From contig CALFJB010000077.1 of assembly GCA_937877565.1 (NCBI GenBank), positions 1 to 51,153 of the forward strand: 51,153 nucleotides of DNA, written 5' to 3'. Shown piece after piece: positions 1-7,028 of this stretch (position 1 is its first letter; each line of letters begins with the position of its first letter). The notes beneath the pieces are model-generated. The model searched no databases and was not told where the DNA came from. It saw only the letters and a list, made by a program, of their open reading frames with translations. The translations under genes and the position numbers were made by a program. The stretch comes from an uncultured Selenomonadales bacterium. GTDB taxonomy: Bacteria; Bacillota; Negativicutes; Selenomonadales; Selenomonadaceae.

Positions 1-1138
1 TAATCAGCGGCGGAATAAATCTTAAAACCGTTCCAACCGTACAATTTATAATTGCGCCGCGTGTCATACATTCATTGACAATTTCGACGCCTGATTTTTT
101 GGGATTTGAAAGTTGCGCCCCCAAAATTAAACCTTCGCCGCGAATTTCTGAAATTTGATCTGAATGTTTTTGTTGCAGTTCAATCAATTTATTTTTGAAA
201 TATTTTCCAACTTCTTCGACGTGCGCCAAAAATTTTTCATTCGGTACAGTGTCAAGTACAACGTTAGCCGCCGCACAAGCTAAAGGATTTCCGCCAAAAG
301 TTGTACCGTGATCGCCCGCGTGAAAAGCCTGTGCAACTTTTTCAGTGCAGATAAACGCGCCAATAGGTACGCCGCCCGCCAATCCTTTTGCCAAAGTTAC
401 TATGTCAGGTTTAATATCGTATTTTTCATAGGCAAAAAATTTGCCACTGCGTCCCATTCCTGCTTGAATTTCATCTAAAATCAAAAGTGCGCTGTATTTA
501 TCGCAAAGTTCACGGACTTTTTGCAGATAATTATCTTTTGGAGGATAAACGCCGCCTTCTCCTTGAATTGTTTCAAGCATAACTGCGCAGGTTTTATCTG
601 AAATTTTTTCTTCCAATTCGGCAATATCGTTGTAGTGTACGTAGTCAAAACCTTGCGGCAACGGTTCAAAGCCTTTGTGATATTTCGGCTGCCCTGTAGC
701 GGTTAAAGTTGCCAAAGTGCGTCCGTGAAAACTGTCCCACGCCGTTATAATTTGCGATTTTTCGGCGTCAATCTGATGAGCGTATTTGCGGGCGATTTTA
801 ATTGCGCCTTCGTTAGCCTCCGCGCCGGAATTTGCAAAAAATGCTCTGTCAAGTCCGCTAAGTTTTACCAATTTTTCAGCGGCGGCGGCTTGCGGCTCCG
901 TGTAATATAAATTTGAAACGTGAATAACTTTCGCTGCTTGTTTTGAAATTGCCTCAACTAACGGCTTATAATTATGCCCCAAAACATTTACCGCTATTCC
1001 CGCCAAAAAGTCAATGTACTTTTTGCCGTTCACGTCGTACAAATACGCGCCTTCGCCACGCTCCAAAACTATTTTGTAGCGATTGAACACCGGCAAATAA
1101 TTATTGTCGTCACGATTAAAAATTTCTTTGTCTGTCAT
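1..1138 (-). CDS. argD: Acetylornithine aminotransferase, 3' end outside window
   Basis: Class III PLP-dependent aminotransferase. It is predicted to convert N-acetylglutamate semialdehyde to N-acetylornithine in cytoplasmic arginine synthesis. The visible 379 residues are open throughout and cover most of a family of about 395-400 residues; only the C-terminal tail lies beyond base 1. Motifs seen: FFANSGAEANEGAIK, the HGRT segment, LDEIQAGMGRSGKF (PLP-binding Asp) and LAKGLAGGVPIGAF with the Schiff-base lysine. HVSNLYYTEPQ near residue 80 is typical of ArgD rather than of GABA or ornithine aminotransferases, though a broad acetylornithine/succinyldiaminopimelate role cannot be excluded. The ATG at 1138 has a GAGG ribosome site just upstream. 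A YoeB-type toxin gene lies directly upstream on the same strand. Confidence 0.9.
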   Translation of the reverse strand, partial: MTDKEIFNRDDNNYLPVFNRYKIVLERGEGAYLYDVNGKKYIDFLAGIAVNVLGHNYKPLVEAISKQAAKVIHVSNLYYTEPQAAAAEKLVKLSGLDRAFFANSGAEANEGAIKIARKYAHQIDAEKSQIITAWDSFHGRTLATLTATGQPKYHKGFEPLPQGFDYVHYNDIAELEEKISDKTCAVMLETIQGEGGVYPPKDNYLQKVRELCDKYSALLILDEIQAGMGRSGKFFAYEKYDIKPDIVTLAKGLAGGVPIGAFICTEKVAQAFHAGDHGTTFGGNPLACAAANVVLDTVPNEKFLAHVEEVGKYFKNKLIELQQKHSDQISEIRGEGLILGAQLSNPKKSGVEIVNECMTRGAIINCTVGTVLRFIPPLI

Positions 1139-1147
1139 AAAAAAACC

Positions 1148-1411
1148 TCACTCATAATGATTTTTACATTGAAAAATTTCTAAAAATCCATTTTCGTTAA
1201 TTTTATAAATCAATCTGTTGTATTCGTCAATTCGGCGGCTGTACCAACCTTTCAAGTCGTACTTCAAAGCTTCAGGTTTTCCAATACCTTTGAGACAGCC
1301 GTTACGTTCAATGTCTTTTAAAAGCGCGTTGATACGTTTGACAGTCTTTTTGTCTTCGTCCTGCCAAGCAACATAATCATCCCACGCCCTATCGTTCCAT
1401 GCTTTAATCAT
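1148..1411 (-). CDS. yoeB: YoeB/Txe-family mRNA interferase toxin
   Basis: An 87-residue toxin of the RelE/YoeB fold, which cleaves mRNA on the ribosome. The signature block GKPEALKYDLKGWYSRRI followed by NRLIYKI matches YoeB, including the arginine pair and the catalytic C-terminal His-Tyr (CKNHYE). Length fits the family (84-90 residues). The ATG at 1411 overlaps the antitoxin stop codon by eight bases, the usual translational coupling in such pairs; a TTG two codons upstream (1417) is an alternative start. It lies only ten bases upstream of argD on the same strand, so the two may share transcripts. Confidence 0.9.
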   Translation of the reverse strand: MIKAWNDRAWDDYVAWQDEDKKTVKRINALLKDIERNGCLKGIGKPEALKYDLKGWYSRRIDEYNRLIYKINENGFLEIFQCKNHYE

Positions 1412-1607
1412 CTTCAATCAGTTCGTGTACTTTGAAGTTGCCGCGTTCAAATTCGGCGATTGAATCGCGCAAATGTTTTTGATTTGCATTACAATAAAAT
1501 GGATCTTTTGTAGTTGCAAAAAATTTCAATGCCTCAACTGCACCAAAAAGATAATTTTCAGGTATTTGTTCAACCAAATTTCTTGCTTCAACTCTTAAAT
1601 CTTCCAT
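1404..1607 (-). CDS. Antitoxin partner of the YoeB-type toxin (short)
   Basis: A 67-residue acidic protein placed immediately before the toxin gene. The C-terminal stretch LRDSIAEFERGNFKVHELIE resembles the toxin-neutralising tail of YefM/Phd-type antitoxins. It is shorter than typical YefM (about 80-90 residues) and I do not see the usual N-terminal DNA-binding beta-alpha segment, so autorepression by this protein alone is uncertain. The ATG at 1607 has a GAGGTG ribosome site. The antitoxin assignment rests mainly on position and on the tail; the exact family is not certain. Confidence 0.72.
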   Translation of the reverse strand: MEDLRVEARNLVEQIPENYLFGAVEALKFFATTKDPFYCNANQKHLRDSIAEFERGNFKVHELIEDD

Positions 1608-1660
1608 AATTTATCACCTCTGCAAAAATATTCGTGGATACAAAAAATTTTCCTGTAGAC

Positions 1661-1688
1661 TTGCGAAAAAATTTTTATATGATATAAT
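1661..1688 (+). promoter_or_regulatory. Promoter of the rpsF-ssb-rpsR operon
   Basis: TTGCGA at 1661-1666 and a perfect TATAAT at 1683-1688, separated by 16 bases, upstream of rpsF. The transcript would have a leader of about 70 bases ending in AGGAGG at 1751-1756. Confidence 0.6.
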
Positions 1689-1764
1689 TCAAATTCGGTT
1701 AGTTTAGAAAAACTTCCCTGCGCGGAGTGAGACCGCGCCACAGACCAAAGAGGAGGTGTATTTT

Positions 1765-2058
1765 GTGAGAAAATACGAAGTAGTTTTTATCGTAAAATCG
1801 CTTGACGACGAGGCAACAAATACAGTTATTGAAAAGTTTTCAAAACTTATTGCTGCTAACGGCGGTACAATCGACAAAGAAGACCGTTGGGGTAAACGTC
1901 GCCTTGCTTACGAAATTAAAAAAGAAGTTGAAGGCTTTTACGTAATTTTTTACGTAACTTGCCCGCCTGCTTGCGTTGACGAGTGCGACCGCGTTATGAA
2001 AATCACTGACGAAATTTTAAAACATATGATCGTTCGCGCTGACGAAAAAGAGGACTAA
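1765..2058 (+). CDS. rpsF: 30S ribosomal protein S6
   Basis: Small-subunit protein S6, which pairs with S18 on the 30S platform. The sequence begins VRKYEVVFIVKSLDDE and carries the family's RRLAYEIKKEVEGFYVIFYV core; 97 residues is the normal length. The GTG at 1765 is chosen because AGGAGG at 1751-1756 sits eight bases before it. The in-frame GTG at 1756 overlaps that ribosome site and would add three residues with no family support. It is the first gene of the conserved rpsF-ssb-rpsR operon, three bases before ssb. Confidence 0.96.
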   Translation: MRKYEVVFIVKSLDDEATNTVIEKFSKLIAANGGTIDKEDRWGKRRLAYEIKKEVEGFYVIFYVTCPPACVDECDRVMKITDEILKHMIVRADEKED

Positions 2059-2061
2059 GTT

Positions 2062-2508
2062 ATGAACAAAGTTATTTTAAGCGGCAACTTAACCAGAGAC
2101 CCCGAAGTTCGCTATACTCAAAGCGGAACTGCTTATGCAAAAATGGGAATTGCCGTCAATCGTCCCTACAGCTCCAAAAATACTGAAGGTCAAACGACGG
2201 TAGATTTTTTCAATATGACTTCATGGGGTAAAACCGCTGAATTTTGCCAACGCTACTTGAAAAAAGGTTCTTCGGTTATTGTTGAAGGACGTATCGAAAA
2301 TAATAATTACGAAGACAAAAACGGCGTTAAACATTACAGCGTTGATATTCATGTTGATAATATTGAATTTGCCGGAAGAAAATCTTCGGGCGGCGGCGAT
2401 AATTCCAGCGGCGACAGCGGAAATAATTATGGCGGCGGCAATTATGAAAATAATTCCGGCGGCTCAAATTACAATGATAATCCTGATGATGTTGACGTTC
2501 CATTTTGA
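2062..2508 (+). CDS. ssb: Single-stranded DNA-binding protein
   Basis: SSB, 148 residues. Residues 1-105 form the OB fold, starting MNKVILSGNLTRDPEVRYTQSG and containing the FFNMTSWGKTAEF and GRIENNNYEDKNG segments. This is followed by a Gly/Ser/Asn-rich flexible linker and the acidic tip DDVDVPF, the docking site for replication and repair proteins. It binds single-stranded DNA as a tetramer during replication, recombination and repair. The gene lies between rpsF and rpsR, the standard Firmicute order. Confidence 0.97.
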   Translation: MNKVILSGNLTRDPEVRYTQSGTAYAKMGIAVNRPYSSKNTEGQTTVDFFNMTSWGKTAEFCQRYLKKGSSVIVEGRIENNNYEDKNGVKHYSVDIHVDNIEFAGRKSSGGGDNSSGDSGNNYGGGNYENNSGGSNYNDNPDDVDVPF

Positions 2509-2526
2509 TTAATAGGAGAAATTACT

Positions 2527-2757
2527 ATGCGTAGAGAAAGAGGCAGACGCCCGCGCAGAAAAGTTTGTGCGTTTTGCGTGGATAAAGTCGAACAAATAGA
2601 CTACAAAGACGCGGCGAAATTGCGCCGTTTCATTACCGAACGTGGAAAAATTCTTCCACGCCGTATCAGTGGCAACTGCGCCAAGCATCAGCGTCAAGTT
2701 ACGCTTGCTATTAAACGCGCTCGCAATATTGCTTTGTTGCCTTTCACTGCAGAATAA
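2527..2757 (+). CDS. rpsR: 30S ribosomal protein S18
   Basis: S18, 76 residues, with the N-terminal CAFC zinc-type pair, the VDYKD-like segment (EQIDYKDAAKLRRFITERGKI) and the basic C-terminal block that binds 16S rRNA next to S6. Start ATG at 2527 with AGGAG upstream. Last gene of the operon; a strong terminator follows 13 bases after the stop. The next ribosomal gene often found here in Firmicutes, rplI, is not present. Confidence 0.96.
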   Translation: MRRERGRRPRRKVCAFCVDKVEQIDYKDAAKLRRFITERGKILPRRISGNCAKHQRQVTLAIKRARNIALLPFTAE

Positions 2758-2770
2758 AAATTTTGAACCG

Positions 2771-2806
2771 GCGGTTAGGGATTCATCAAATCCTTAGCCG
2801 CTTTTT
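2771..2806 (+). terminator. Terminator of the rpsF-ssb-rpsR operon
   Basis: Thirteen-base-pair stem (arms 2771-2783 and 2789-2801, two G-U pairs) with a five-base loop, followed by TTTTT. Its arms contain the TTAGGGATT word that recurs in the long intergenic inverted repeats of this window. Confidence 0.8.
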
Positions 2807-2812
2807 AGTTTT

Positions 2813-3340
2813 ATGAATAAAAAATTTTTACCAATATTAACGCTGACAATCTGCGCGATGGTTGCAATTTTGTATTGGCAATTAATATATTTGCCCGTGC
2901 AAGCCGAAATTTCAAGATTGAACGCCGAAACAAAACAAATTGAATCAGCCGAAATGGAAATTGAAAGATTGAAGGCGCGGTACGGCAATTTAGAAAATTT
3001 GGCTGAAAGAATCGAAGATCAATTAGAAAAAATGCAGGAATTTTTACCGGCTGAAATGAACGACGAAAAATTTGTAGCGGAACTCTACAAAATTGCTGAA
3101 GATAAAAAAATTTTGATAACCTCCGTACAAGTTGGCGAAATTTCCGAAAAAGATTCTGTACAAAAACAATCTGTAAAAATTCGGCTGGAGTCAGATTATA
3201 TTTCACTTTTAAATTTTATCAGAGAAATTTTGGACGGCGAACGACTTGCAAGTTTTGAAAATTTTTCGTTGGAGCGTGAAGACGACAGCAATATTTTAAA
3301 TTGTGAATTGGAATTTGTAATTTTTTCAGCTAATTTTTAA
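2813..3340 (+). CDS. PilO-like type IV pilus or type II secretion inner-membrane protein
   Basis: A 175-residue bitopic membrane protein. Residues 5-27 form one transmembrane helix. Residues about 32-80 are a coiled coil containing LEKMQEFLPAEMNDEKFVAEL, the typical transition of PilO (family PF04350). The remainder is a small ferredoxin-like domain. PilO couples the cytoplasmic pilus machine to the outer-membrane secretin. No other pilus genes lie nearby, so the partner system is unknown. The ATG is only six bases after the operon terminator's T tract and no Shine-Dalgarno sequence is visible, unlike nearly all other genes here. Confidence 0.65.
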   Translation: MNKKFLPILTLTICAMVAILYWQLIYLPVQAEISRLNAETKQIESAEMEIERLKARYGNLENLAERIEDQLEKMQEFLPAEMNDEKFVAELYKIAEDKKILITSVQVGEISEKDSVQKQSVKIRLESDYISLLNFIREILDGERLASFENFSLEREDDSNILNCELEFVIFSANF

Positions 3341-3367
3341 TTTTTGCAGAAAATGAAAAAACTCAAT

Positions 3368-3396
3368 TTGCAATTTTTTTTTGTTTATGATATAGT
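3368..3396 (+). promoter_or_regulatory. Promoter upstream of the first TerD gene
   Basis: TTGCAA (3368-3373), 17-base spacer, TATAGT (3391-3396). The leader of about 40 bases ends in AAGGAGG before the ATG at 3440. Confidence 0.55.
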
Positions 3397-3439
3397 ACTC
3401 ATGGTTCTAAAAATGTTTCTTTTAAGGAGGAAATTTTTT

Positions 3440-4018
3440 ATGGCAGTAAGTTTAGCTAAAGGACAAAAAGTTGATTTGACAAAAACTAATCCCGGCTTGA
3501 AAGAAGTTTTGATTGGTCTTGGCTGGGACATTAACAAATATGACGGCGGCAAGGATTTTGACTTGGACGCGTCAGTTTTTATGCTTGCAGGTAACGGCAA
3601 AGTTCGCTCTGATGCTGATTTTGTTTTCTATGGCAATTTGAAACATGAAAGCGGCTCGGTTGAACATTTGGGCGATAACCTTACCGGGCAAGGCGAAGGC
3701 GACGACGAACAAATTAAAGTTTTCCTTGATAAAGTTCCTGCTGACGTTGAAAAAATTGATTTCACAGTTACAATCTATGAAGCTGAACAACGTAAACAAA
3801 ACTTTGGACAAGTTGAAAATGCTTTTATTCGCGTAGTCAACGCGGCAACAGGTGAAGAATTGATTCGTTACGATTTGGGCGAAGATTTTTCAGTTGAAAC
3901 TGCAGTAGTTGTTGGCGAACTTTATCGCAACAAAGGCGAATGGAAATTTAACGCCATTGGCAGCGGCTTTGAAGGCGGACTTGCCTCACTCGGTCGCAAT
4001 TTCGGCGTTAATGTTTAA
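3440..4018 (+). CDS. TerD-family calcium-binding stress protein, copy 1
   Basis: A 192-residue TerD-domain protein (tellurite-resistance/general-stress family, cytoplasmic). It begins MAVSLAKGQKVDLTK and contains the signature GLGWD, DLDASVF, GDNLTGQGEGDDEQI (predicted calcium site) and FGQVENAFIRVV segments. Function in the cell is not firmly established; TerD proteins are linked to envelope and oxidative stress. The start is set by AAGGAGG nine bases upstream; an open extension back to 3344 runs over the promoter and has no family support. A paralogue follows, separated by a long inverted repeat. Confidence 0.9.
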   Translation: MAVSLAKGQKVDLTKTNPGLKEVLIGLGWDINKYDGGKDFDLDASVFMLAGNGKVRSDADFVFYGNLKHESGSVEHLGDNLTGQGEGDDEQIKVFLDKVPADVEKIDFTVTIYEAEQRKQNFGQVENAFIRVVNAATGEELIRYDLGEDFSVETAVVVGELYRNKGEWKFNAIGSGFEGGLASLGRNFGVNV

Positions 4019-4047
4019 TTTATATATTTCTGAATAAAAATTTCTAA

Positions 4048-4154
4048 CGGGAGCGGATTTTAGGAATTAAGGATTAGGGATTATGGACTAGGGGGAAAAT
4101 TAAAAATCCCTAGTCCTTAAACCTTATTCCTTAATCCTTAAAAAACTGCTCCTA
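4048..4154. repeat. Long imperfect inverted repeat between the TerD genes
   Basis: Two arms of about 46 bases (roughly 4050-4095 and 4107-4152) pair imperfectly around an AT-rich loop. The arms are made of words such as GGATTAGGGATTATGGACTA and its near complement. No reading frame. It fills the gap between the two TerD genes and may end transcription of the first. Related words recur near 2771, 48295 and 51065. Confidence 0.75.
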
Positions 4155-4180
4155 TTTTACTTTAGAAAGGAAAATTTAAA

Positions 4181-4789
4181 ATGGCTGTAAATCTTTTGAA
4201 AAAAGGGCAGAAAGTTAATCTCGTAAAATCCAATGGAAGTAAGCTTACCAAATTGATGGTCGGTCTCGGCTGGGACGCGGCTCAACCTGAACAAGGCGGC
4301 GGTTTCTTCAAAAAACTTTTCAGCAGTACGCCAAATATTGACTGCGACGCGTCAGTTTTTGTTTGCAAAGACGGCAAACTTTCAGCCGTTGAAGATATTG
4401 TTTATTTTGGCAATTTGGAACATAAAAGCCACGCCGTCAAACATATGGGCGATAATCTTACCGGCGAAGGCGAAGGCGACGACGAACAAATTTTTGTTGA
4501 CTTGAATAAAATTCCCGCCGAATATGATAAATTGGTTTTCGTCGTAAATATTTATAAAGCCGTCGACCGCAAGCAAGATTTCGGAATGATTCGCAACGCT
4601 TTTATCAGAATTGTTGATCAGGAAACCGGCGAAGAACTTTGCAGATTTAATTTGAGCGAAGATTATACAGGAATGTTGGCAATGGTTGCGGGCGAAGTTT
4701 ACCGCTACAAAGGCGATTGGAAATTTAACGCCATTGGCAACGGTACGACAGATCCCGGCTTGCAGGAACTTAGCAGACGTTTTATTTAA
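4181..4789 (+). CDS. TerD-family calcium-binding stress protein, copy 2
   Basis: A 202-residue paralogue of the preceding TerD protein, sharing GLGWD, the DCDASVF strand, GDNLTGEGEGDDEQI and the NAFIRIVDQETGEEL segment. It differs by an insertion, GGGFFKKLFSS, at about residues 38-48 before the DASVF strand, as seen in YceE-like members. Ribosome site AGAAAGG lies before the ATG. It is followed 13 bases later by a glycosyltransferase gene, so the two probably form one transcript. Confidence 0.9.
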   Translation: MAVNLLKKGQKVNLVKSNGSKLTKLMVGLGWDAAQPEQGGGFFKKLFSSTPNIDCDASVFVCKDGKLSAVEDIVYFGNLEHKSHAVKHMGDNLTGEGEGDDEQIFVDLNKIPAEYDKLVFVVNIYKAVDRKQDFGMIRNAFIRIVDQETGEELCRFNLSEDYTGMLAMVAGEVYRYKGDWKFNAIGNGTTDPGLQELSRRFI

Positions 4790-4801
4790 AAGGTAATTCA
4801 T

Positions 4802-5869
4802 ATGGCTAAAGAAAAAAATCCCGCAATTTCCGTGATTATTCCAATGTACAACGCCGAAAAATATCTTGAGGAATGTTTGGACAGTCTTTTAAACCAAACA
4901 ATGAAAGATTTTGAAGTTATCGTAGTAAATGATTGTTCAACTGATAAAAGTTTAGAAATTGCCGAAAGATATATGAATAACGGGAAATGGCAACACAGAT
5001 TTGCAGTTATTCAAATGTCAAAAAATTGCGGGCGTCCCGGTATTGCGCGTAATTTCGGTATAGACGCCGCTAAAGGTAAGTACATTTATTTTTTGGACAG
5101 CGATGATTTCATTGACGAGACTGTTTTGGAAACGCTTTACTTCGTTGCCGAAAAATTTAATGCGGACGTTGTACACGCAAAATTAGGTTTTGAATACAAG
5201 GAAATTGACGGCAAATTTCAAAATGCGTTCATTGATATGGAAACGGCTGATATGATTGAAGAACCGACGCTTGAAACTTCCAACATCGGTAAACGTATAG
5301 AAACAAATATTGCATATCATTATACTCTTATGGTCTGGAGTAAAATTTTCCGCCGGGAATTTTTAATTGAAAATGATATAAAATTTCCTGCAATAGCTTG
5401 TTCAGAAGATCATATTTTTTCTACTATGGCTCTTATCTGTGCGAAAAATTATGTTCGTATGCCTTTTATTGGTTATCATTACAGAAGACATTCAGGGTCT
5501 GTAACAAGGACTAAGCCTTTTCTTGATGTTTTATTATTGGATTTGATTGAAGGATTTTACTTTTTGGATAATTTTTTGCAGAAACAGAAATTTTTTACTG
5601 AAAATCCAACGTATCGATATTTAACATTGGATAATTTTTATCAAATGTTTGCGCCTTTAATTTCCAAGAATATTTTCTTCAAACATGATTTTGAAATTGG
5701 GGAAGCGTACAATTTTTATAGAGAAATTTTTTCTATAAATCCTCCAAAAAATCTCCCGTTAATATCATATCTGTTTGCGTCTACGAATATTTATAAAATG
5801 CTTGTGCAACAGCAAGCAACAGAAATTGAACAGTTGAAAAACGCTTTATCTGAATTACAGAAAAAATAA
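4802..5869 (+). CDS. Family 2 glycosyltransferase
   Basis: A 355-residue GT-A glycosyltransferase. Residues 8-110 carry the GT2 core: ISVIIPMYNAEKYLEECLDS, the VVNDCSTDKS segment binding the nucleotide, and YFLDSDDF with the metal-binding DxD. The C-terminal half is helical, aromatic-rich and ends in a short coiled coil (EIEQLKNALSELQKK). The donor and acceptor sugars cannot be read from the sequence; a role in cell-surface polysaccharide or protein glycosylation is the usual one. It probably shares a transcript with the TerD gene upstream. Base composition is somewhat more AT-rich in the second half. Confidence 0.85.
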   Translation: MAKEKNPAISVIIPMYNAEKYLEECLDSLLNQTMKDFEVIVVNDCSTDKSLEIAERYMNNGKWQHRFAVIQMSKNCGRPGIARNFGIDAAKGKYIYFLDSDDFIDETVLETLYFVAEKFNADVVHAKLGFEYKEIDGKFQNAFIDMETADMIEEPTLETSNIGKRIETNIAYHYTLMVWSKIFRREFLIENDIKFPAIACSEDHIFSTMALICAKNYVRMPFIGYHYRRHSGSVTRTKPFLDVLLLDLIEGFYFLDNFLQKQKFFTENPTYRYLTLDNFYQMFAPLISKNIFFKHDFEIGEAYNFYREIFSINPPKNLPLISYLFASTNIYKMLVQQQATEIEQLKNALSELQKK

Positions 5870-5923
5870 TTTTGAGCAATTAAAAAGTTTTAATTCGCGT
5901 AACTTCTAACAGCATCACAAATG

Positions 5924-5975
5924 GCGAAATTTTTTTTATACGGCTTAAACCGCGCAAAATTTCGCTTTAATTTTT
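5924..5975 (+). terminator. Possible terminator after the glycosyltransferase
   Basis: A perfect ten-base inverted repeat (5924-5933 with 5956-5965) enclosing a 22-base loop that contains a smaller CGG/CCG pairing, followed by a T-rich stretch. The large loop makes it weaker than the other terminators. Confidence 0.4.
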
Positions 5976-6001
5976 GCTGAAAAATATTTTTAAGGAGACT
6001 T

Positions 6002-6045
6002 TTTGACGACCCAATTATAAAAATTTTGATATGGCTGAATGGTAT
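6002..6045 (+). other. Short duplicated fragments of the downstream P-type ATPase gene
   Basis: Bases 6002-6032 are identical to 7143-7173, and 6033-6045 to 7214-7226, inside the ATPase gene. The copy therefore matches the ATPase coding sequence with 40 bases missing between the blocks. It lies in the leader of the nucleosidase gene. A tiny frame begins inside it (ATG 6031) and ends at 6087, two bases before the nucleosidase start; it has no clear ribosome site. Confidence 0.8.
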
Positions 6046-6088
6046 ACATATCCCTGGCTTAAAAAGCTTAGCGAAAGGGTTGCATAAT

Positions 6089-7012
6089 ATGTTCAAAAGA
6101 TTTTTGATTTTTGCGGCGGTATTTATTTTACTTTGTACTTTTTTTACGCCAAATTTTGTAAGTGCCGAAAATAAATCTGAACGCTCTCATATTTTTGGAA
6201 ATTTTGAAGAAGGCGAACAATACTTTCAATCTTTGCCGCAAAAAAAATCCTACAAAGTTAAACAACGTCCGCTGATGATTCAAGGTGCAATGAATGCTGA
6301 AATTGAAAATCTTGTACGCGCGTTGAAAAATCCCACTGCCTACAGATTTGCAAATTATCTGTACATTGCCGGAACTTACCAAAATTATCCCATCGTCATT
6401 TCGCGCACTGAACAGGGAATATCAAACGCGGCGGCGGCAACTGCTATTGGTATTGAAAAATTTAATCCTTGCGCCGTAATAAATCAAGGAACTGCAGGCG
6501 GACATGTGGCTAATATTCATTTAAACAGCATTGTTATTGCCGAAAAAAATATTAACGTCAGTGCTTACATACTCGAAGATTCAAAAGACGGCAATTTAAA
6601 TATGGCTACACAGTATATGCGCGGTACTTTCGCCTATGACGCGGCGTCAAATTCTTTTAAACTTTTCACCGAATATAGCGCAGATTCAAAACTTTTGAAA
6701 ATTGCTGAAGATGTAGCCAATTCTCATACCGAATTTCATACAATTAAGGGCACAATCAGTTCCGCTGATTCTTGGATTGAGGAAGTTGACTATATAAAAA
6801 TTTTACACGAAAAATACGGCTCCATTTGTGAAGAAATGGAAGGCGTTTCAGCCGCGCAAATTTGCAAAAATTTAAGCGTACCTTTTATTGATATTCGTGT
6901 GATTTCTGATAATCCGGTTACGCAAGAAAAGCACAGCATTAAGGCTGCCGGTATCAGTCAAGATTTTGTTTTATTGGTGGCTGAAAAATATATTGACGCC
7001 ATAAAAAAATAA
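6089..7012 (+). CDS. Exported MTA/SAH nucleosidase-like protein
   Basis: A 307-residue protein. Residues 1-28 form a signal peptide (MFKRFLIFAAVFILLCTFF, then a VSA-like cleavage site). The rest is a purine-nucleoside phosphorylase/Mtn fold: GISNAAAATAIGIEKFNP, INQGTAGGH and CEEMEGVSAAQICKNLSVPF, where EMEG binds the ribose and the following Ser/Asp segment (IRVISDN) supplies the catalytic Asp. Relatives cleave 5'-methylthioadenosine or S-adenosylhomocysteine in the cytoplasm; here the signal peptide points to an extracytoplasmic enzyme, perhaps for nucleoside salvage. ATG at 6089 follows AAAGGG; the open extension to 6026 has no support. It is 16 bases upstream of the ATPase gene. Confidence 0.8.
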   Translation: MFKRFLIFAAVFILLCTFFTPNFVSAENKSERSHIFGNFEEGEQYFQSLPQKKSYKVKQRPLMIQGAMNAEIENLVRALKNPTAYRFANYLYIAGTYQNYPIVISRTEQGISNAAAATAIGIEKFNPCAVINQGTAGGHVANIHLNSIVIAEKNINVSAYILEDSKDGNLNMATQYMRGTFAYDAASNSFKLFTEYSADSKLLKIAEDVANSHTEFHTIKGTISSADSWIEEVDYIKILHEKYGSICEEMEGVSAAQICKNLSVPFIDIRVISDNPVTQEKHSIKAAGISQDFVLLVAEKYIDAIKK

Positions 7013-7028
7013 CTAAGGAGGCTTTTAA

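Noticed and set aside
3344..3439. N-terminal extension of the first TerD protein
   Set aside because: It covers the promoter and the ribosome site; TerD proteins start at MAVSLAKGQ.
4382..4801. Antisense frame of 139 codons over the second TerD gene
   Set aside because: The sense strand encodes a clear TerD protein; the antisense frame has no ribosome site or motif.
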